In this document: one piece after another, positions 17,290 through 25,267 of the stretch | Position numbering within the stretch: the stretch's first letter is position 1 | Layout: each line of letters starts with the position of its first letter | Assembly: GCF_036567765.1 (NCBI RefSeq) | Contig: NZ_DATCTU010000007.1 | Location: forward strand, 163,438-227,437 | DNA length: 64,000 bases | DNA from: Pseudobacteroides sp. | GTDB lineage: Bacteria > Bacillota > Clostridia > Acetivibrionales > DSM-2933 | Reading direction: 5' to 3' | Program-made: the position numbers and the translations under genes | Notes under the pieces: generated by a model | Told to the model about the DNA's origin: nothing | Databases searched by the model: none | The model's input: the letters and a program-made list of their open reading frames with translations, nothing else

Positions 17290-17559
17290 ATGGTACTGTC
17301 AGATGACGATTTGATTTTATTGGCAGAGTATATGATTATAAATAGGGCTACTGTGAGACAGGCTGCGGCAAAATTCGGAGTTTCCAAGTCAGGAGTGCAT
17401 TCAGCGGTGACCCTAAGACTGAAGCAGATTGATACTGGAAGGGCGCATGAGGTAAGCGGAGTTTTGCAGGAAAACAGAGAGGCACGGGCCAGAAGAGGCG
17501 GGCTTGCAGTCTGGCAGAAGAAACGGAGCATAAATGACAGGGAGGTTTTAATGGTATGA
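17290..17559 (+). CDS. SpoIIID-like transcriptional regulator
   Basis: An 89-residue protein that resembles the sporulation regulator SpoIIID over most of its length. The helix-turn-helix is F-G-V-S-K-S-G-V-H (residues about 30-38), and the R-A-R-R-G-G-L-A region matches the conserved R-x-L-R-G-G-E-A of SpoIIID. SpoIIID controls mother-cell genes during sporulation. Here the gene is embedded without gaps in the phage replication operon (four-base overlap with the next gene), so it may tie phage gene expression to the mother cell, or may simply be a phage regulator of the same fold. Confidence 0.75.
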   Translation: MVLSDDDLILLAEYMIINRATVRQAAAKFGVSKSGVHSAVTLRLKQIDTGRAHEVSGVLQENREARARRGGLAVWQKKRSINDREVLMV

Positions 17560-19928
17560 AGATAAAAATAGCAGTGGCAAACAGCAGGATGGAGAAATTC
17601 TGGAGAAACAGGGATCTTTCGTGGGATGAGCTGACTTATAGATTGAGTAGCACCTACCGCACTGGAGAAACGGTTCAGGAATACCGGAATATGCCCAAAG
17701 CACAGCAGGATGCCGTAAAGGACATCGGTGGTTTTGTAGGAGGAGCCTTGAAAGACGGCCGACGCAAGAAGGGGCATGTGGAGTCGCGTTCAATTTTAAC
17801 CCTTGATGCGGATTACGCAAGTTCCGACTTCTGGTCTTGCGTTAAGGATAAATTCACCTGCTGCATCTACAGTACACATAAGCATACTGAAGAAAAGCCC
17901 CGACTCAGGCTAGTGGTGCTTTTGAAGAGGGCTGTGTCTGAGGAAGAGTATCCGGCGGTGGCAAGAATGGTGGCAAAGGATATCGGACTTGAGATGTTTG
18001 ATGATACCACCTATGAGCCTTCAAGGCTGATGTACTGGCCTTCCACATCAAGTGACGGGGAGTTCGTGTTTGAAAAAAGCGATGCAGGAGTTCTTGACCC
18101 TGACAAAATACTGGCCATGTATAAAGACTGGCGGGACAGCTCCCAATGGCCTGTGTCTGATCGCCAGAGGAAGCTTATAAAAAGCACTCTTGATAAACAA
18201 GCGGACCCATTGGAGAAGCCGGGTATTGTCGGAGCCTTCTGCCGTACTTACAGTATTGAAGATGTTATAGAAAAATTCCTTGAAGATGTGTATGAGCCTT
18301 GTGGGTATTTCCCCGGAAGGTACAGCTATATCCCAGCAGACAGTACTGCCGGGGTGCTGGTCTATGACGGGAAGTTCGCATACTCGCACCATGCCTCCGA
18401 CCCTGCATGCGGAAAGCTTTGCAATTCATTCGACCTGGTAAGGATACATCGGTTTGGAGAGCTTGACGAGAAAGCTTCGGAGGATACTCCTATAGGCAAG
18501 CTGCCTTCTTTTATCGCCATGCAGGAGTTTGCTTCAAAGGATGCCGAGGTAAAAAAGCTGCTTGCGGAGGAAAGGACCAAAGAAGCGAAGGATGAGTTTG
18601 ACGAAGAGAACTGGCAGGATGCATTGGAGCTTAACAAAAAGGGAACGGTAGTGGATTCTCTCACCAACCTCATCCTCATACTAAGCCACGATCCTATGCT
18701 GAAAAACATCGTGTTCAACCAGCATATTGACGGCATGGAAATCACGGGAGAGGTTCCTTGGAAACATCCAGAGCGCTGGTGGAGGGACGCTGATGACGCC
18801 CAGCTAATAAGCTACATTGACAGAACCTACGGATTGTTTTCAAAAGGCAAGTATAACATTGCGGTTACCAAGGTTAGTGATGATCGCTCGTACCATCCGA
18901 TAAAGGATTTCTTAAACGGTCTGCCGGAATGGGATGGGGTACCGAGGGCGGACACCCTTCTCATAGAGTATTTCGATGCAGAGGATAACGAATATGTCAG
19001 GGAGGTTACAAGAAAAACCCTTTGTGCAGCGGTAGCAAGGGTGTTTGAACCGGGGATAAAGTTTGACTATATGCTTGTTTTGAACGGCAAGCAGGGCATC
19101 GGGAAAAGTACGCTCTTTAGAAAGCTGGGCAGTCCATGGTTCTGCGACTCCCTGCAGCTTTCGGACACCCATGACAAGACCGCTGCGGAGAAACTCCAAG
19201 GATACTGGATACTTGAGGTAAGCGAGATGGCGGGAATGAAAAAGACCGACATTGAAACGCTGAAGGCCTTTATCACAAGGCAGGAGGATGTGTACCGTGC
19301 CACCTTCGGAAAAAGGGCGGTACCGCACCCAAGACAGTGTATATTTGTCGGTACTACCAACAGTGACAGGGGATTCCTGCGGGATATCACCGGAAACAGG
19401 AGGTTTTGGCCTGTTAAGGTTCAAATGGGAAAGAAGGACCCCAGGGATATAACGCTGGAGGAAGTAAGGCAGGTATGGGCCGAGGTCATGGTGAGGTATA
19501 GAGCCAATGAACTTTTGTGCCTAAAGGGAGAAGCTGAAAGGTATGCGGAAGAGATGCAGCGTGAGGCTATGGAAACAGATGAACGTGAGGGTGTGATCGA
19601 AGCGTACCTTGACAAGCTTTTGCCTGAAAACTGGCAGAATTGGGATATGTACAGGCGCAAGGAGTATATCCGTGAATATGACGAGAAGGACTCCGTACTG
19701 CCAAAGGGAAAAACGGAAAGAAAGACAGCAAGTGTCCTTGAAATATGGTGCGAGGCCTTTGGGAATGTTCCCGGAACCTTAAAGCGTACAGACTCCTATG
19801 AAATATTCGGTATTATGAGGAAGCTGAAGGGCTGGGAATACAAAGGAAGGATTGTTACCTGTGGACCCTATGGCAGGCAGAAGGTGTTTGAACGGGCGCA
19901 ACCGGAAGCAAAAAGCATTAAACCGTGA
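17556..19928 (+). CDS. virulence-associated E (VapE)-type primase/helicase
   Basis: A 790-residue protein. The N-terminal third (about 40-200) contains a primase-polymerase-like region with D-A-D-Y-A near residue 87. The VirE superfamily 3 ATPase domain (about 420-690) has Walker A G-K-Q-G-I-G-K-S-T near residue 510. Proteins of this type prime and unwind phage DNA and usually replace separate primase and helicase genes. The ATG overlaps the preceding stop codon (ATGA). Confidence 0.9.
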   Translation: MKIKIAVANSRMEKFWRNRDLSWDELTYRLSSTYRTGETVQEYRNMPKAQQDAVKDIGGFVGGALKDGRRKKGHVESRSILTLDADYASSDFWSCVKDKFTCCIYSTHKHTEEKPRLRLVVLLKRAVSEEEYPAVARMVAKDIGLEMFDDTTYEPSRLMYWPSTSSDGEFVFEKSDAGVLDPDKILAMYKDWRDSSQWPVSDRQRKLIKSTLDKQADPLEKPGIVGAFCRTYSIEDVIEKFLEDVYEPCGYFPGRYSYIPADSTAGVLVYDGKFAYSHHASDPACGKLCNSFDLVRIHRFGELDEKASEDTPIGKLPSFIAMQEFASKDAEVKKLLAEERTKEAKDEFDEENWQDALELNKKGTVVDSLTNLILILSHDPMLKNIVFNQHIDGMEITGEVPWKHPERWWRDADDAQLISYIDRTYGLFSKGKYNIAVTKVSDDRSYHPIKDFLNGLPEWDGVPRADTLLIEYFDAEDNEYVREVTRKTLCAAVARVFEPGIKFDYMLVLNGKQGIGKSTLFRKLGSPWFCDSLQLSDTHDKTAAEKLQGYWILEVSEMAGMKKTDIETLKAFITRQEDVYRATFGKRAVPHPRQCIFVGTTNSDRGFLRDITGNRRFWPVKVQMGKKDPRDITLEEVRQVWAEVMVRYRANELLCLKGEAERYAEEMQREAMETDEREGVIEAYLDKLLPENWQNWDMYRRKEYIREYDEKDSVLPKGKTERKTASVLEIWCEAFGNVPGTLKRTDSYEIFGIMRKLKGWEYKGRIVTCGPYGRQKVFERAQPEAKSIKP

Positions 19929-20069
19929 AAGTAAATAACGGTAGTGCTTTAGCAGTTGTGTGAAACCAACGAAACCAAATATATATATAAATAAAATATG
20001 TATATTTATAAGAATAAGGCACACGGGCATGCACACATATACACGTATATATATAATAGGGATTTTTGA

Positions 20070-20145
20070 GTTCAACAGTTGCAATAAGAATAAAAGCACT
20101 GAAAATACTGCATTTAAGCAGCAACTGAAAATGAACTGTTTTTTT
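20070..20145 (+). terminator. long hairpin with T run in the leader before the VRR-NUC gene
   Basis: GTTCA and CAGTTGC (20070-20082) pair with GCAACTG (20121-20127) and TGAAC (20132-20136), and a run of eight T follows. It lies in the 238-base AT-rich gap (19929-20166), which also holds TATATATATAATAGG, a possible -10 box. It could be a terminator between blocks or an attenuator for the genes that follow. Confidence 0.5.
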
Positions 20146-20166
20146 ACCAGATGCGAGGTGATAAAC

Positions 20167-20445
20167 ATGCTGGAAAAAGAACTTGAGAAAAAATTGAGAA
20201 CAGCTGTAAAAGCAATAGGAGGCCTGGCTCTTAAATTCGTATCACCCGGTATGGCAGGGGTACCTGATAGAATGGTGCTTCTGCCTAACGGTAGAATATA
20301 CTTCTCTGAATTGAAAAGGCATGGAGAGAAACTGCGGCCTTTGCAGCAAAAGAGGAAGCAACAGCTTGAGATGCTTGGTTTCAAGGTTTACTGTATTGAT
20401 TCTGCAAGCAGCCTTGAAGGCTTCCTTCGGGAGGTGGGACTGTGA
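20167..20445 (+). CDS. VRR-NUC domain nuclease
   Basis: A 92-residue stand-alone VRR-NUC domain, a PD-(D/E)XK-type fold seen in phage Holliday-junction resolvases. The core reads V-S-P-G-M-A-G-V-P-D-R-M followed by Y-F-S-E-L-K, which gives the catalytic D and the E-x-K pair. The ATG at 20167 follows GAGGTGATAAAC; the longer open frame from 19960 is AT-rich leader. It overlaps the helicase gene by four bases. Confidence 0.88.
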   Translation: MLEKELEKKLRTAVKAIGGLALKFVSPGMAGVPDRMVLLPNGRIYFSELKRHGEKLRPLQQKRKQQLEMLGFKVYCIDSASSLEGFLREVGL

Positions 20446-21800
20446 TTTACGAACCTCATGATTACCAGAAATACGCACACGATTTTATTATAGACAAACC
20501 GGCATCAGCGCTTCTGCTTGACCTTGGGCTTGGAAAAACAGTAATAACATTGACTGCCATAAACGAACTTCTGTATGACAGCTTTGAGGTGAAAAGAGTA
20601 TTGGTAATCGCGCCCCTTCGGGTGGCACAGGACACATGGGGAAGGGAGTGCCAAAAGTGGGACCATCTGAAGCAGCTTAGGATATCCAAAATTCTAGGAA
20701 ACGAAGAAAAGAGGATTAAGGCTGTAAACACCAAAGCTGACATCTATATTATCAACCGTGAAAACGTTGAATGGCTGGTTGATTTGTACAAGGGTAGCTG
20801 GCCTTATGATATGGTTGTGGTAGACGAGCTTTCAAGCTTCAAGTCGGCAACGGCAAAAAGATTCCGGGCGCTTCGGAAGGTGCGGCCATATATCAAGAGG
20901 ATTGTGGGGCTTACAGGAACTCCGGCACCCAACGGATTAATCGACCTGTGGTCACAGGTGTATCTCCTTGACAGAGGGGAGCGGCTTGAAAAAACACTGG
21001 GCGGTTACCGTGAAAAGTACTTCCTTCCTGACAAGCGGAGTCAAAACGTAATATTCAGCTACAAGCCCAAAGATGGTGCAGAAAGGGAGATTTACAGGAA
21101 GATATCCGACATCTGTATCAGCATGAAGGCCTGTGACCATTTGAAAATGCCGGAGCGGATAGACAATTTTGTACCGGTTCATATGTCCGAGAAGGAGGAA
21201 GAACTGTATAGAAAGCTTGAAAGGGAAGCACTCTTGCCTTTTGTAGACGGTGATGTTGATGCGGTAAATGCGGCGGTTCTGGCAGGAAAGCTTCTGCAGA
21301 TGTCAAATGGAGCGGTATATGATGAAAACGGTGGGGTACGCAGCATTCACAGAAGAAAGCTTGAAATGCTGGAGGACTTGATAGAGTCAGCAAACGGAAA
21401 ACCCGTGCTTGTATATTATGCATATAAGCATGACAGGGAAAGGATTCTAAAAGCTTTTAAGGCAAGGGATATAGATACACCAAAGGATATCAGCGACTGG
21501 AATGATGGAAGGATCGGAATTGCAATTGCACATCCGGCATCTGCCGGACACGGTTTGAACCTTCAGGCAGGCGGCAGCACCATCATATGGTTCGGGCTTA
21601 CATGGAGTCTTGAATTATATCAGCAGGCCAACGGGAGAATCCACCGACAGGGACAGACCGAGACAGTGATAGTGAACCACATCATAACGGCAGGAACAAT
21701 GGATGAACAGGTGATGGCGGCCTTAAACCGAAAGGAGACAGGGCAAACGGCTTTGATAAATGCAGTGAGGGCAAGGATGAAAGGAGGAGTGGCTGTATGA
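20442..21800 (+). CDS. SNF2-family DEAD/DEAH helicase
   Basis: A 452-residue superfamily 2 protein. Motif I is L-G-L-G-K-T (about residue 28), motif II V-V-D-E-L-S near 125, motif III L-T-G-T-P-A-P-N-G, and motif VI Q-A-N-G-R-I-H-R-Q-G-Q near 395. It begins at GTG overlapping the previous stop (GTGA). Phage SNF2 helicases of this size sit beside VRR-NUC nucleases and probably remodel replication forks. Confidence 0.92.
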   Translation: MIYEPHDYQKYAHDFIIDKPASALLLDLGLGKTVITLTAINELLYDSFEVKRVLVIAPLRVAQDTWGRECQKWDHLKQLRISKILGNEEKRIKAVNTKADIYIINRENVEWLVDLYKGSWPYDMVVVDELSSFKSATAKRFRALRKVRPYIKRIVGLTGTPAPNGLIDLWSQVYLLDRGERLEKTLGGYREKYFLPDKRSQNVIFSYKPKDGAEREIYRKISDICISMKACDHLKMPERIDNFVPVHMSEKEEELYRKLEREALLPFVDGDVDAVNAAVLAGKLLQMSNGAVYDENGGVRSIHRRKLEMLEDLIESANGKPVLVYYAYKHDRERILKAFKARDIDTPKDISDWNDGRIGIAIAHPASAGHGLNLQAGGSTIIWFGLTWSLELYQQANGRIHRQGQTETVIVNHIITAGTMDEQVMAALNRKETGQTALINAVRARMKGGVAV

Positions 21801-22132
21801 TACCAAGATGCGAATACCCGGTATGCATAAGAATATCCGAAGAGGCAGTAAAGCAATGCAGGAAGCTTTTTGGCAGGCTTCCCAGAATGGAGATTGAGTG
21901 CGAGTTGACCTATTTCATCCGAAAACATGAAGAGGCAGGCAGAGTTTTTGGCGATAGTCTTAAACTAAACTTAGATTATAAAAGGACTGTACTTCTGAAC
22001 CGGGTGGATGAAAGGAAATGGGAAGTTACAGGATTTGAAAGCAGGAAGGAGGAGAAGCACTGTGGACAAAAAAGCACTGGAAACAATCGTAGAAAAAGGA
22101 TGCAGCCGGAGCTTCAAAAGAGTCCTTGTTGA
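21797..22132 (+). CDS. unknown phage protein (111 residues)
   Basis: No family recognised. It starts with a four-base overlap on the helicase stop codon. Residues 1-80 look like a compact domain; the last 23 residues lie in the overlap with the next gene and are very basic. The 71-base overlap is long, so the true 3' end may be functionally unimportant. Confidence 0.55.
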   Translation: MIPRCEYPVCIRISEEAVKQCRKLFGRLPRMEIECELTYFIRKHEEAGRVFGDSLKLNLDYKRTVLLNRVDERKWEVTGFESRKEEKHCGQKSTGNNRRKRMQPELQKSPC

Positions 22133-22646
22133 GCTGACCTCTGCAGTGAACAAGGCAAGTCGGGATTACTACAAGGAAACCGAGAGCCTGCTTTACAAAT
22201 ACTCGGTTTTAAAGCAGAAGGTGATTGAAGATGAAAGGGATATACAAGAGGGCGAAATCCGTCTAAAGGAAAAATCAAAGGACATTATTCGTTTTTCCGG
22301 GAATGGAGGAGCAAAGCCGCCGGAAGACCAGGTGGCTGAGGAGTATTACAGAAGCCGCAGAGCCAGCATGGAAAGGACAAAGCTAAGAGTGAAGGAAATT
22401 GAAAGAGGCATTGATCGATTCCGTTCCGACAGGTACTTTCGGATTGTAGAGCTAAAATACGGCATACCTCCCGAGAATTTTGACTGGGAAGGAGAAAATC
22501 TTTCACAAAGGCTGGCAGAATTTGAGCCTTTATCGGTAGAGGAAATAGCATTGGAATTAGGCTGTGGGGAAAGCACTGTCAAGAGGAATCGCAACAGGCT
22601 GGTAAATGCCTTGAAAGTGGCTATATTCGGGGGCGATGCCACATAA
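22062..22646 (+). CDS. phage HTH regulator with sigma-70 region 4-like domain
   Basis: A 194-residue protein starting at GTG after AAGGAGGAG. A long coiled-coil-like helix (about 25-125) is followed by a C-terminal helix-turn-helix S-V-E-E-I-A-L-E-L-G-C-G-E-S-T-V-K-R (about 160-177), like sigma region 4 and the ArpU/RinA late-gene activators. Its position at the end of the early block supports a role in switching on late genes. Confidence 0.75.
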   Translation: MDKKALETIVEKGCSRSFKRVLVELTSAVNKASRDYYKETESLLYKYSVLKQKVIEDERDIQEGEIRLKEKSKDIIRFSGNGGAKPPEDQVAEEYYRSRRASMERTKLRVKEIERGIDRFRSDRYFRIVELKYGIPPENFDWEGENLSQRLAEFEPLSVEEIALELGCGESTVKRNRNRLVNALKVAIFGGDAT

Positions 22647-22665
22647 AGAGGAAAATAAAAGTGGT

Positions 22666-22704
22666 CTTTTTGTGAACTTTTTGCGGTCTTTTTGCGGCCT
22701 TTTC
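22666..22704 (+). repeat. 11-bp phased CTTTTTG repeat
   Basis: CTTTTTG occurs at 22666, 22677 and 22688, exactly 11 bases apart, each followed by CGG or TG, with a fourth partial unit at 22699. One-turn phasing puts all copies on the same DNA face. It lies just after the HTH regulator gene and before the next transcription unit. Confidence 0.6.
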
Positions 22705-22762
22705 ATGAGCTTTTAAATGTGATATGATTTTAGTATCGAATTTTATAATCAAAAAAGAGCAG

Positions 22763-22796
22763 CCCTTCGACTGACAATCGAGGGGTTTTTGTTTTT
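22763..22796 (+). terminator. intrinsic terminator
   Basis: CCCTTCGA (22763-22770) pairs with TCGAGGGG (22778-22785), with one G-U pair and a seven-base loop, followed by TTTTTGTTTTT. It ends the early block 12 bases before the next gene. Confidence 0.8.
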
Positions 22797-22807
22797 GGGG
22801 GGATTTT

Positions 22808-23269
22808 ATGAAGAGGCATATAGGAAATGATGATGTGATGCTGATTACGCGTGAGGCTGTAAAAGGGCTTGCGGGCAAAGACATAAATGAACCGAAGATA
22901 AGGCGCAGGCTGAACAGAATCATGGAATGTCCTGTGAAAATATCTGTTGACAATTTTACCTTCTGGGTTGACCCCGACTATATTGCTTATAGTAAAGGCG
23001 GAGGAGACTGCCATTACATATTTGCCAGGAAAAGCTTTATTCGGCGAGAGCTAGAGGATTTTAACAAAGCATTGGAGAAGCTTGCCGATGAGGAAGTTCA
23101 AAAGAGAGATCAGTATATTGCAATCATACACCAGTTCCGTGCTTTGATTGAAGAGGCTGAAAAAAAGGAAGTTGGACATTATTTGGATAAAGCATATGAA
23201 AAGCTGTTTGATAAGAGTCTTCTGAAAATTTCAGGGGACTTTTTTAATGGGGTTGGTAAGGATGCCTAA
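22808..23269 (+). CDS. unknown phage protein (153 residues)
   Basis: No family recognised. The N-terminal half is a small mixed domain; from about residue 80 it is a long charged helix region, probably coiled coil. It overlaps the HNH gene by eight bases and follows the terminator at 22.78 kb, so it may open the late packaging block. Confidence 0.55.
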   Translation: MKRHIGNDDVMLITREAVKGLAGKDINEPKIRRRLNRIMECPVKISVDNFTFWVDPDYIAYSKGGGDCHYIFARKSFIRRELEDFNKALEKLADEEVQKRDQYIAIIHQFRALIEEAEKKEVGHYLDKAYEKLFDKSLLKISGDFFNGVGKDA

Positions 23270-23621
23270 GAAACCACCGAAGCCCTGTGCAAAGCAGGGA
23301 TGTCCAAGGCTTACCCATGAGAGGTTCTGCGAGGAGCATCAACGGGAGGAATGGCAGACATATAATAGGTTTTATCGAGATGAGTTCAGTAAAAGGTTTT
23401 ATAGCAGCAGGGCATGGAGGAAGGTGCGGGAAAGGAAGCTTATGATAAACCCACTTTGTGAGCTTTGCATGAAAGAGGAAAGGCTGGCTGCAGCAACCGT
23501 TGTTGACCATATTATTCCCATCAAGGACGGCGGAGAGGTTTGGGATTTGGAGAACATGCAGAGCCTTTGCAAGACATGCCATGAACGAAAAGGTGCAATG
23601 GAGCGGTTCAACAGGAAATAA
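23262..23621 (+). CDS. HNH endonuclease
   Basis: A 119-residue HNH nuclease with zinc-binding cysteines: C-A-K-Q-G-C near the start, C-E-L-C near 67, C-K-T-C near 106. The catalytic core is V-V-D-H-I-I-P with N-M-Q-S-L-C. In HK97-like phages an HNH protein next to the small terminase is needed for cos cleavage, which fits the cos-like DNA at 24.49-24.55 kb. The start at 23262 gives the usual M-P-K-K-P-P-K-P-C opening; an in-frame ATG at 23247 is possible. Confidence 0.9.
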   Translation: MPKKPPKPCAKQGCPRLTHERFCEEHQREEWQTYNRFYRDEFSKRFYSSRAWRKVRERKLMINPLCELCMKEERLAAATVVDHIIPIKDGGEVWDLENMQSLCKTCHERKGAMERFNRK

Positions 23622-23688
23622 GCATTTGACTTTAAACAAGGTCGAGTGCTTTTTTTTATGCTTTGAAAGAGGAGAAGGGAGCTGTAGT

Positions 23689-24459
23689 ATGATTACAATT
23701 AACGATTTGAAAAAGGACGAAAGCCTTCTTGAGGAGTTTATCAGGGAAAATCAGAGACTGGTTAGTATGGTTATCAGGAAGCAATTCAGCTATGTATACA
23801 ACACAGCTGAATATGAGGATTACTTCCAGTCGGGATGCATCGGGCTTGTCAACGCGGCAAAACGGTTCAAGCCTGAATACGGAACGGCTTTTTCAACCTA
23901 TGCGGTGTCATTGATAGCGGGTGAGATCATGCGGTATAGAAGGGACTACTGTGCAAGCGGCATCCATTCATCAAGGAATATCAAGGATAAATATTATAGG
24001 TACCAAGCGTTAAGGAATAGAGGAGTTGCTGAGGCTGAGGCATGCAGGGAGCTGGGGGTGGATTCAGCGGAGTTGAATAAGGTGATAAATGCAATGGAGC
24101 CTGGCTATTCGTTGGATGCAGTTATATATGACAATGACAGCGGAACTCCGTTAACCGGAGGGGATATCACTGCCGATGATTTTAATCTTGAAGAAGAAGC
24201 TATGGACTGGTTGGAGCTTGAAGAAATACTGAGGCATGTAAAAAATATACTTTCTGAGTCAGACCGTAAAATATTCAACCTTTATCTGCAAAAGAAAACA
24301 CAAACCCAAATGAAAACAATGCTTGGAATGTCCCAGGCGAATATAAGCAGACGGATTAGAAAGATAAAGGAACTCTGCCGGTATGTAAAGGATTGCTATG
24401 ATAAAGGCTTGAGTCTTAAGAATATAAGAGGATTGAATTCTATTCCAAAAGCTGGCTAA
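23689..24459 (+). CDS. phage-encoded RNA polymerase sigma factor (sigma-70 family)
   Basis: A 256-residue protein. Region 2 is G-C-I-G-L-V-N-A-A-K-R-F followed by Y-G-T-A-F-S-T-Y-A (residues about 45-72), and region 4 (about 205-245) contains S-Q-A-N-I-S-R-R-I. The layout is like the sporulation/general-stress sigma factors (SigB/SigF group) rather than ECF factors. It starts at 23689 after AAGGGAG; the longer frame from 23500 overlaps the HNH gene. Probably directs transcription of phage late genes. Confidence 0.88.
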   Translation: MITINDLKKDESLLEEFIRENQRLVSMVIRKQFSYVYNTAEYEDYFQSGCIGLVNAAKRFKPEYGTAFSTYAVSLIAGEIMRYRRDYCASGIHSSRNIKDKYYRYQALRNRGVAEAEACRELGVDSAELNKVINAMEPGYSLDAVIYDNDSGTPLTGGDITADDFNLEEEAMDWLELEEILRHVKNILSESDRKIFNLYLQKKTQTQMKTMLGMSQANISRRIRKIKELCRYVKDCYDKGLSLKNIRGLNSIPKAG

Positions 24460-24480
24460 TAAATGGAATATTTATGCATA

Positions 24481-24706
24481 TTTTGATAAGCCCCCACCGG
24501 GTCAAAAAGCTACAACTTTTGAGCCTGTAAGGCGGGCGGCCCCTCAAACAAATAAATTCGCAAAATCAAAAATCAAAAAGGAAAAATCAAAATGAAACCT
24601 TCGGGGCGATGCATAGCAGAGGTTTTGAGTAATTTGGCAGGACATAAACACATTGGAGTTTTGAAAATAAAATCAAAACAATCAAAAATATTTGATTTAT
24701 TTTTGA
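24481..24706 (+). other. cos/packaging-like region with clustered TCAAAA motifs
   Basis: The 270-base gap before the small terminase has a GC-rich block at 24491-24545 (CCCCCACCGGG, then GGCGGGCGGCCCC) in AT-rich surroundings. TCAAAA or its complement occurs at 24481, 24502, 24517, 24566, 24573, 24587, 24623, 24659, 24673, 24682 and 24701. A GC-rich cut site flanked by repeated terminase-binding boxes is the design of phage cos regions. Confidence 0.55.
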
Positions 24707-24729
24707 TTTCATAGAGAGGATGAAGAGAA

Positions 24730-25236
24730 ATGGGGAGCGGAGGAAGCAGACCCGGTGCCGGGAGACCTAAAAAGGCAGCTACGGAAAAAATACTGGAGGG
24801 GAATCGCGGCAAGCGTCCTATACATATACTTGATTTCGGTCAGGGGGCGGAGCTGCCGGAACTGCCGGAAACACCGCCTGATTATCTGCCGGATGATGCA
24901 AAGGCGATTTATTCAAAGGTGCTGGAGTGGCTTAAGCAGATAGGCTGCACCAAGGGGATACTGCCGTACAATCTTGAAGAGTACGCATTCCTCAAGGCAA
25001 GATGGATGGCTTTGGAGCAAATGAACACCAAGCACGGCTTTCTTGTGAAAAACCCTGTAACGGGCCAGGCAACAACCTCTCCATATGTACAGATGGCGCA
25101 TCAGTACCTTAAGCTTACCAACGAGGTGTGGACAAAAATTTATGCGGTTGTAAGGGAAAGCAAGCTTAAGCAATATGACGGCTATACACCGAATGACAGT
25201 GTAATGGAAGCCCTGCTCTCAAGGAAAAAGGCATAA
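24730..25236 (+). CDS. phage terminase small subunit, P27 family
   Basis: A 168-residue DNA-recognition subunit of the packaging motor. It opens with the family mark G-S-G-G-S-R-P-G-A-G-R-P-K-K and has the L-E-G-N-R-G-K-R-P motif near residue 22, then helical oligomerisation segments. It lies immediately after the cos-like region, as expected if it binds there. Unusually, the large subunit is 9.5 kb further on, with the modification island and the moron array between. Confidence 0.92.
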   Translation: MGSGGSRPGAGRPKKAATEKILEGNRGKRPIHILDFGQGAELPELPETPPDYLPDDAKAIYSKVLEWLKQIGCTKGILPYNLEEYAFLKARWMALEQMNTKHGFLVKNPVTGQATTSPYVQMAHQYLKLTNEVWTKIYAVVRESKLKQYDGYTPNDSVMEALLSRKKA

Positions 25237-25267
25237 CCAAAAAAATATTGAAAGGCAGGCCGATGCA

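Noticed and set aside
17196..17777. Leftward 193-codon open frame
   Set aside because: Antisense to the SpoIIID-like and VapE genes, which have overlaps and motifs that prove the rightward reading.
19779..20384. Leftward 201-codon open frame
   Set aside because: Covers the ends of two clear rightward genes and the AT-rich leader; no ribosome site.
24460..24729. Search for a CRISPR array among the TCAAAA repeats
   Set aside because: The repeats are six bases and unevenly spaced, with no spacers of regular length and no cas genes in the window.
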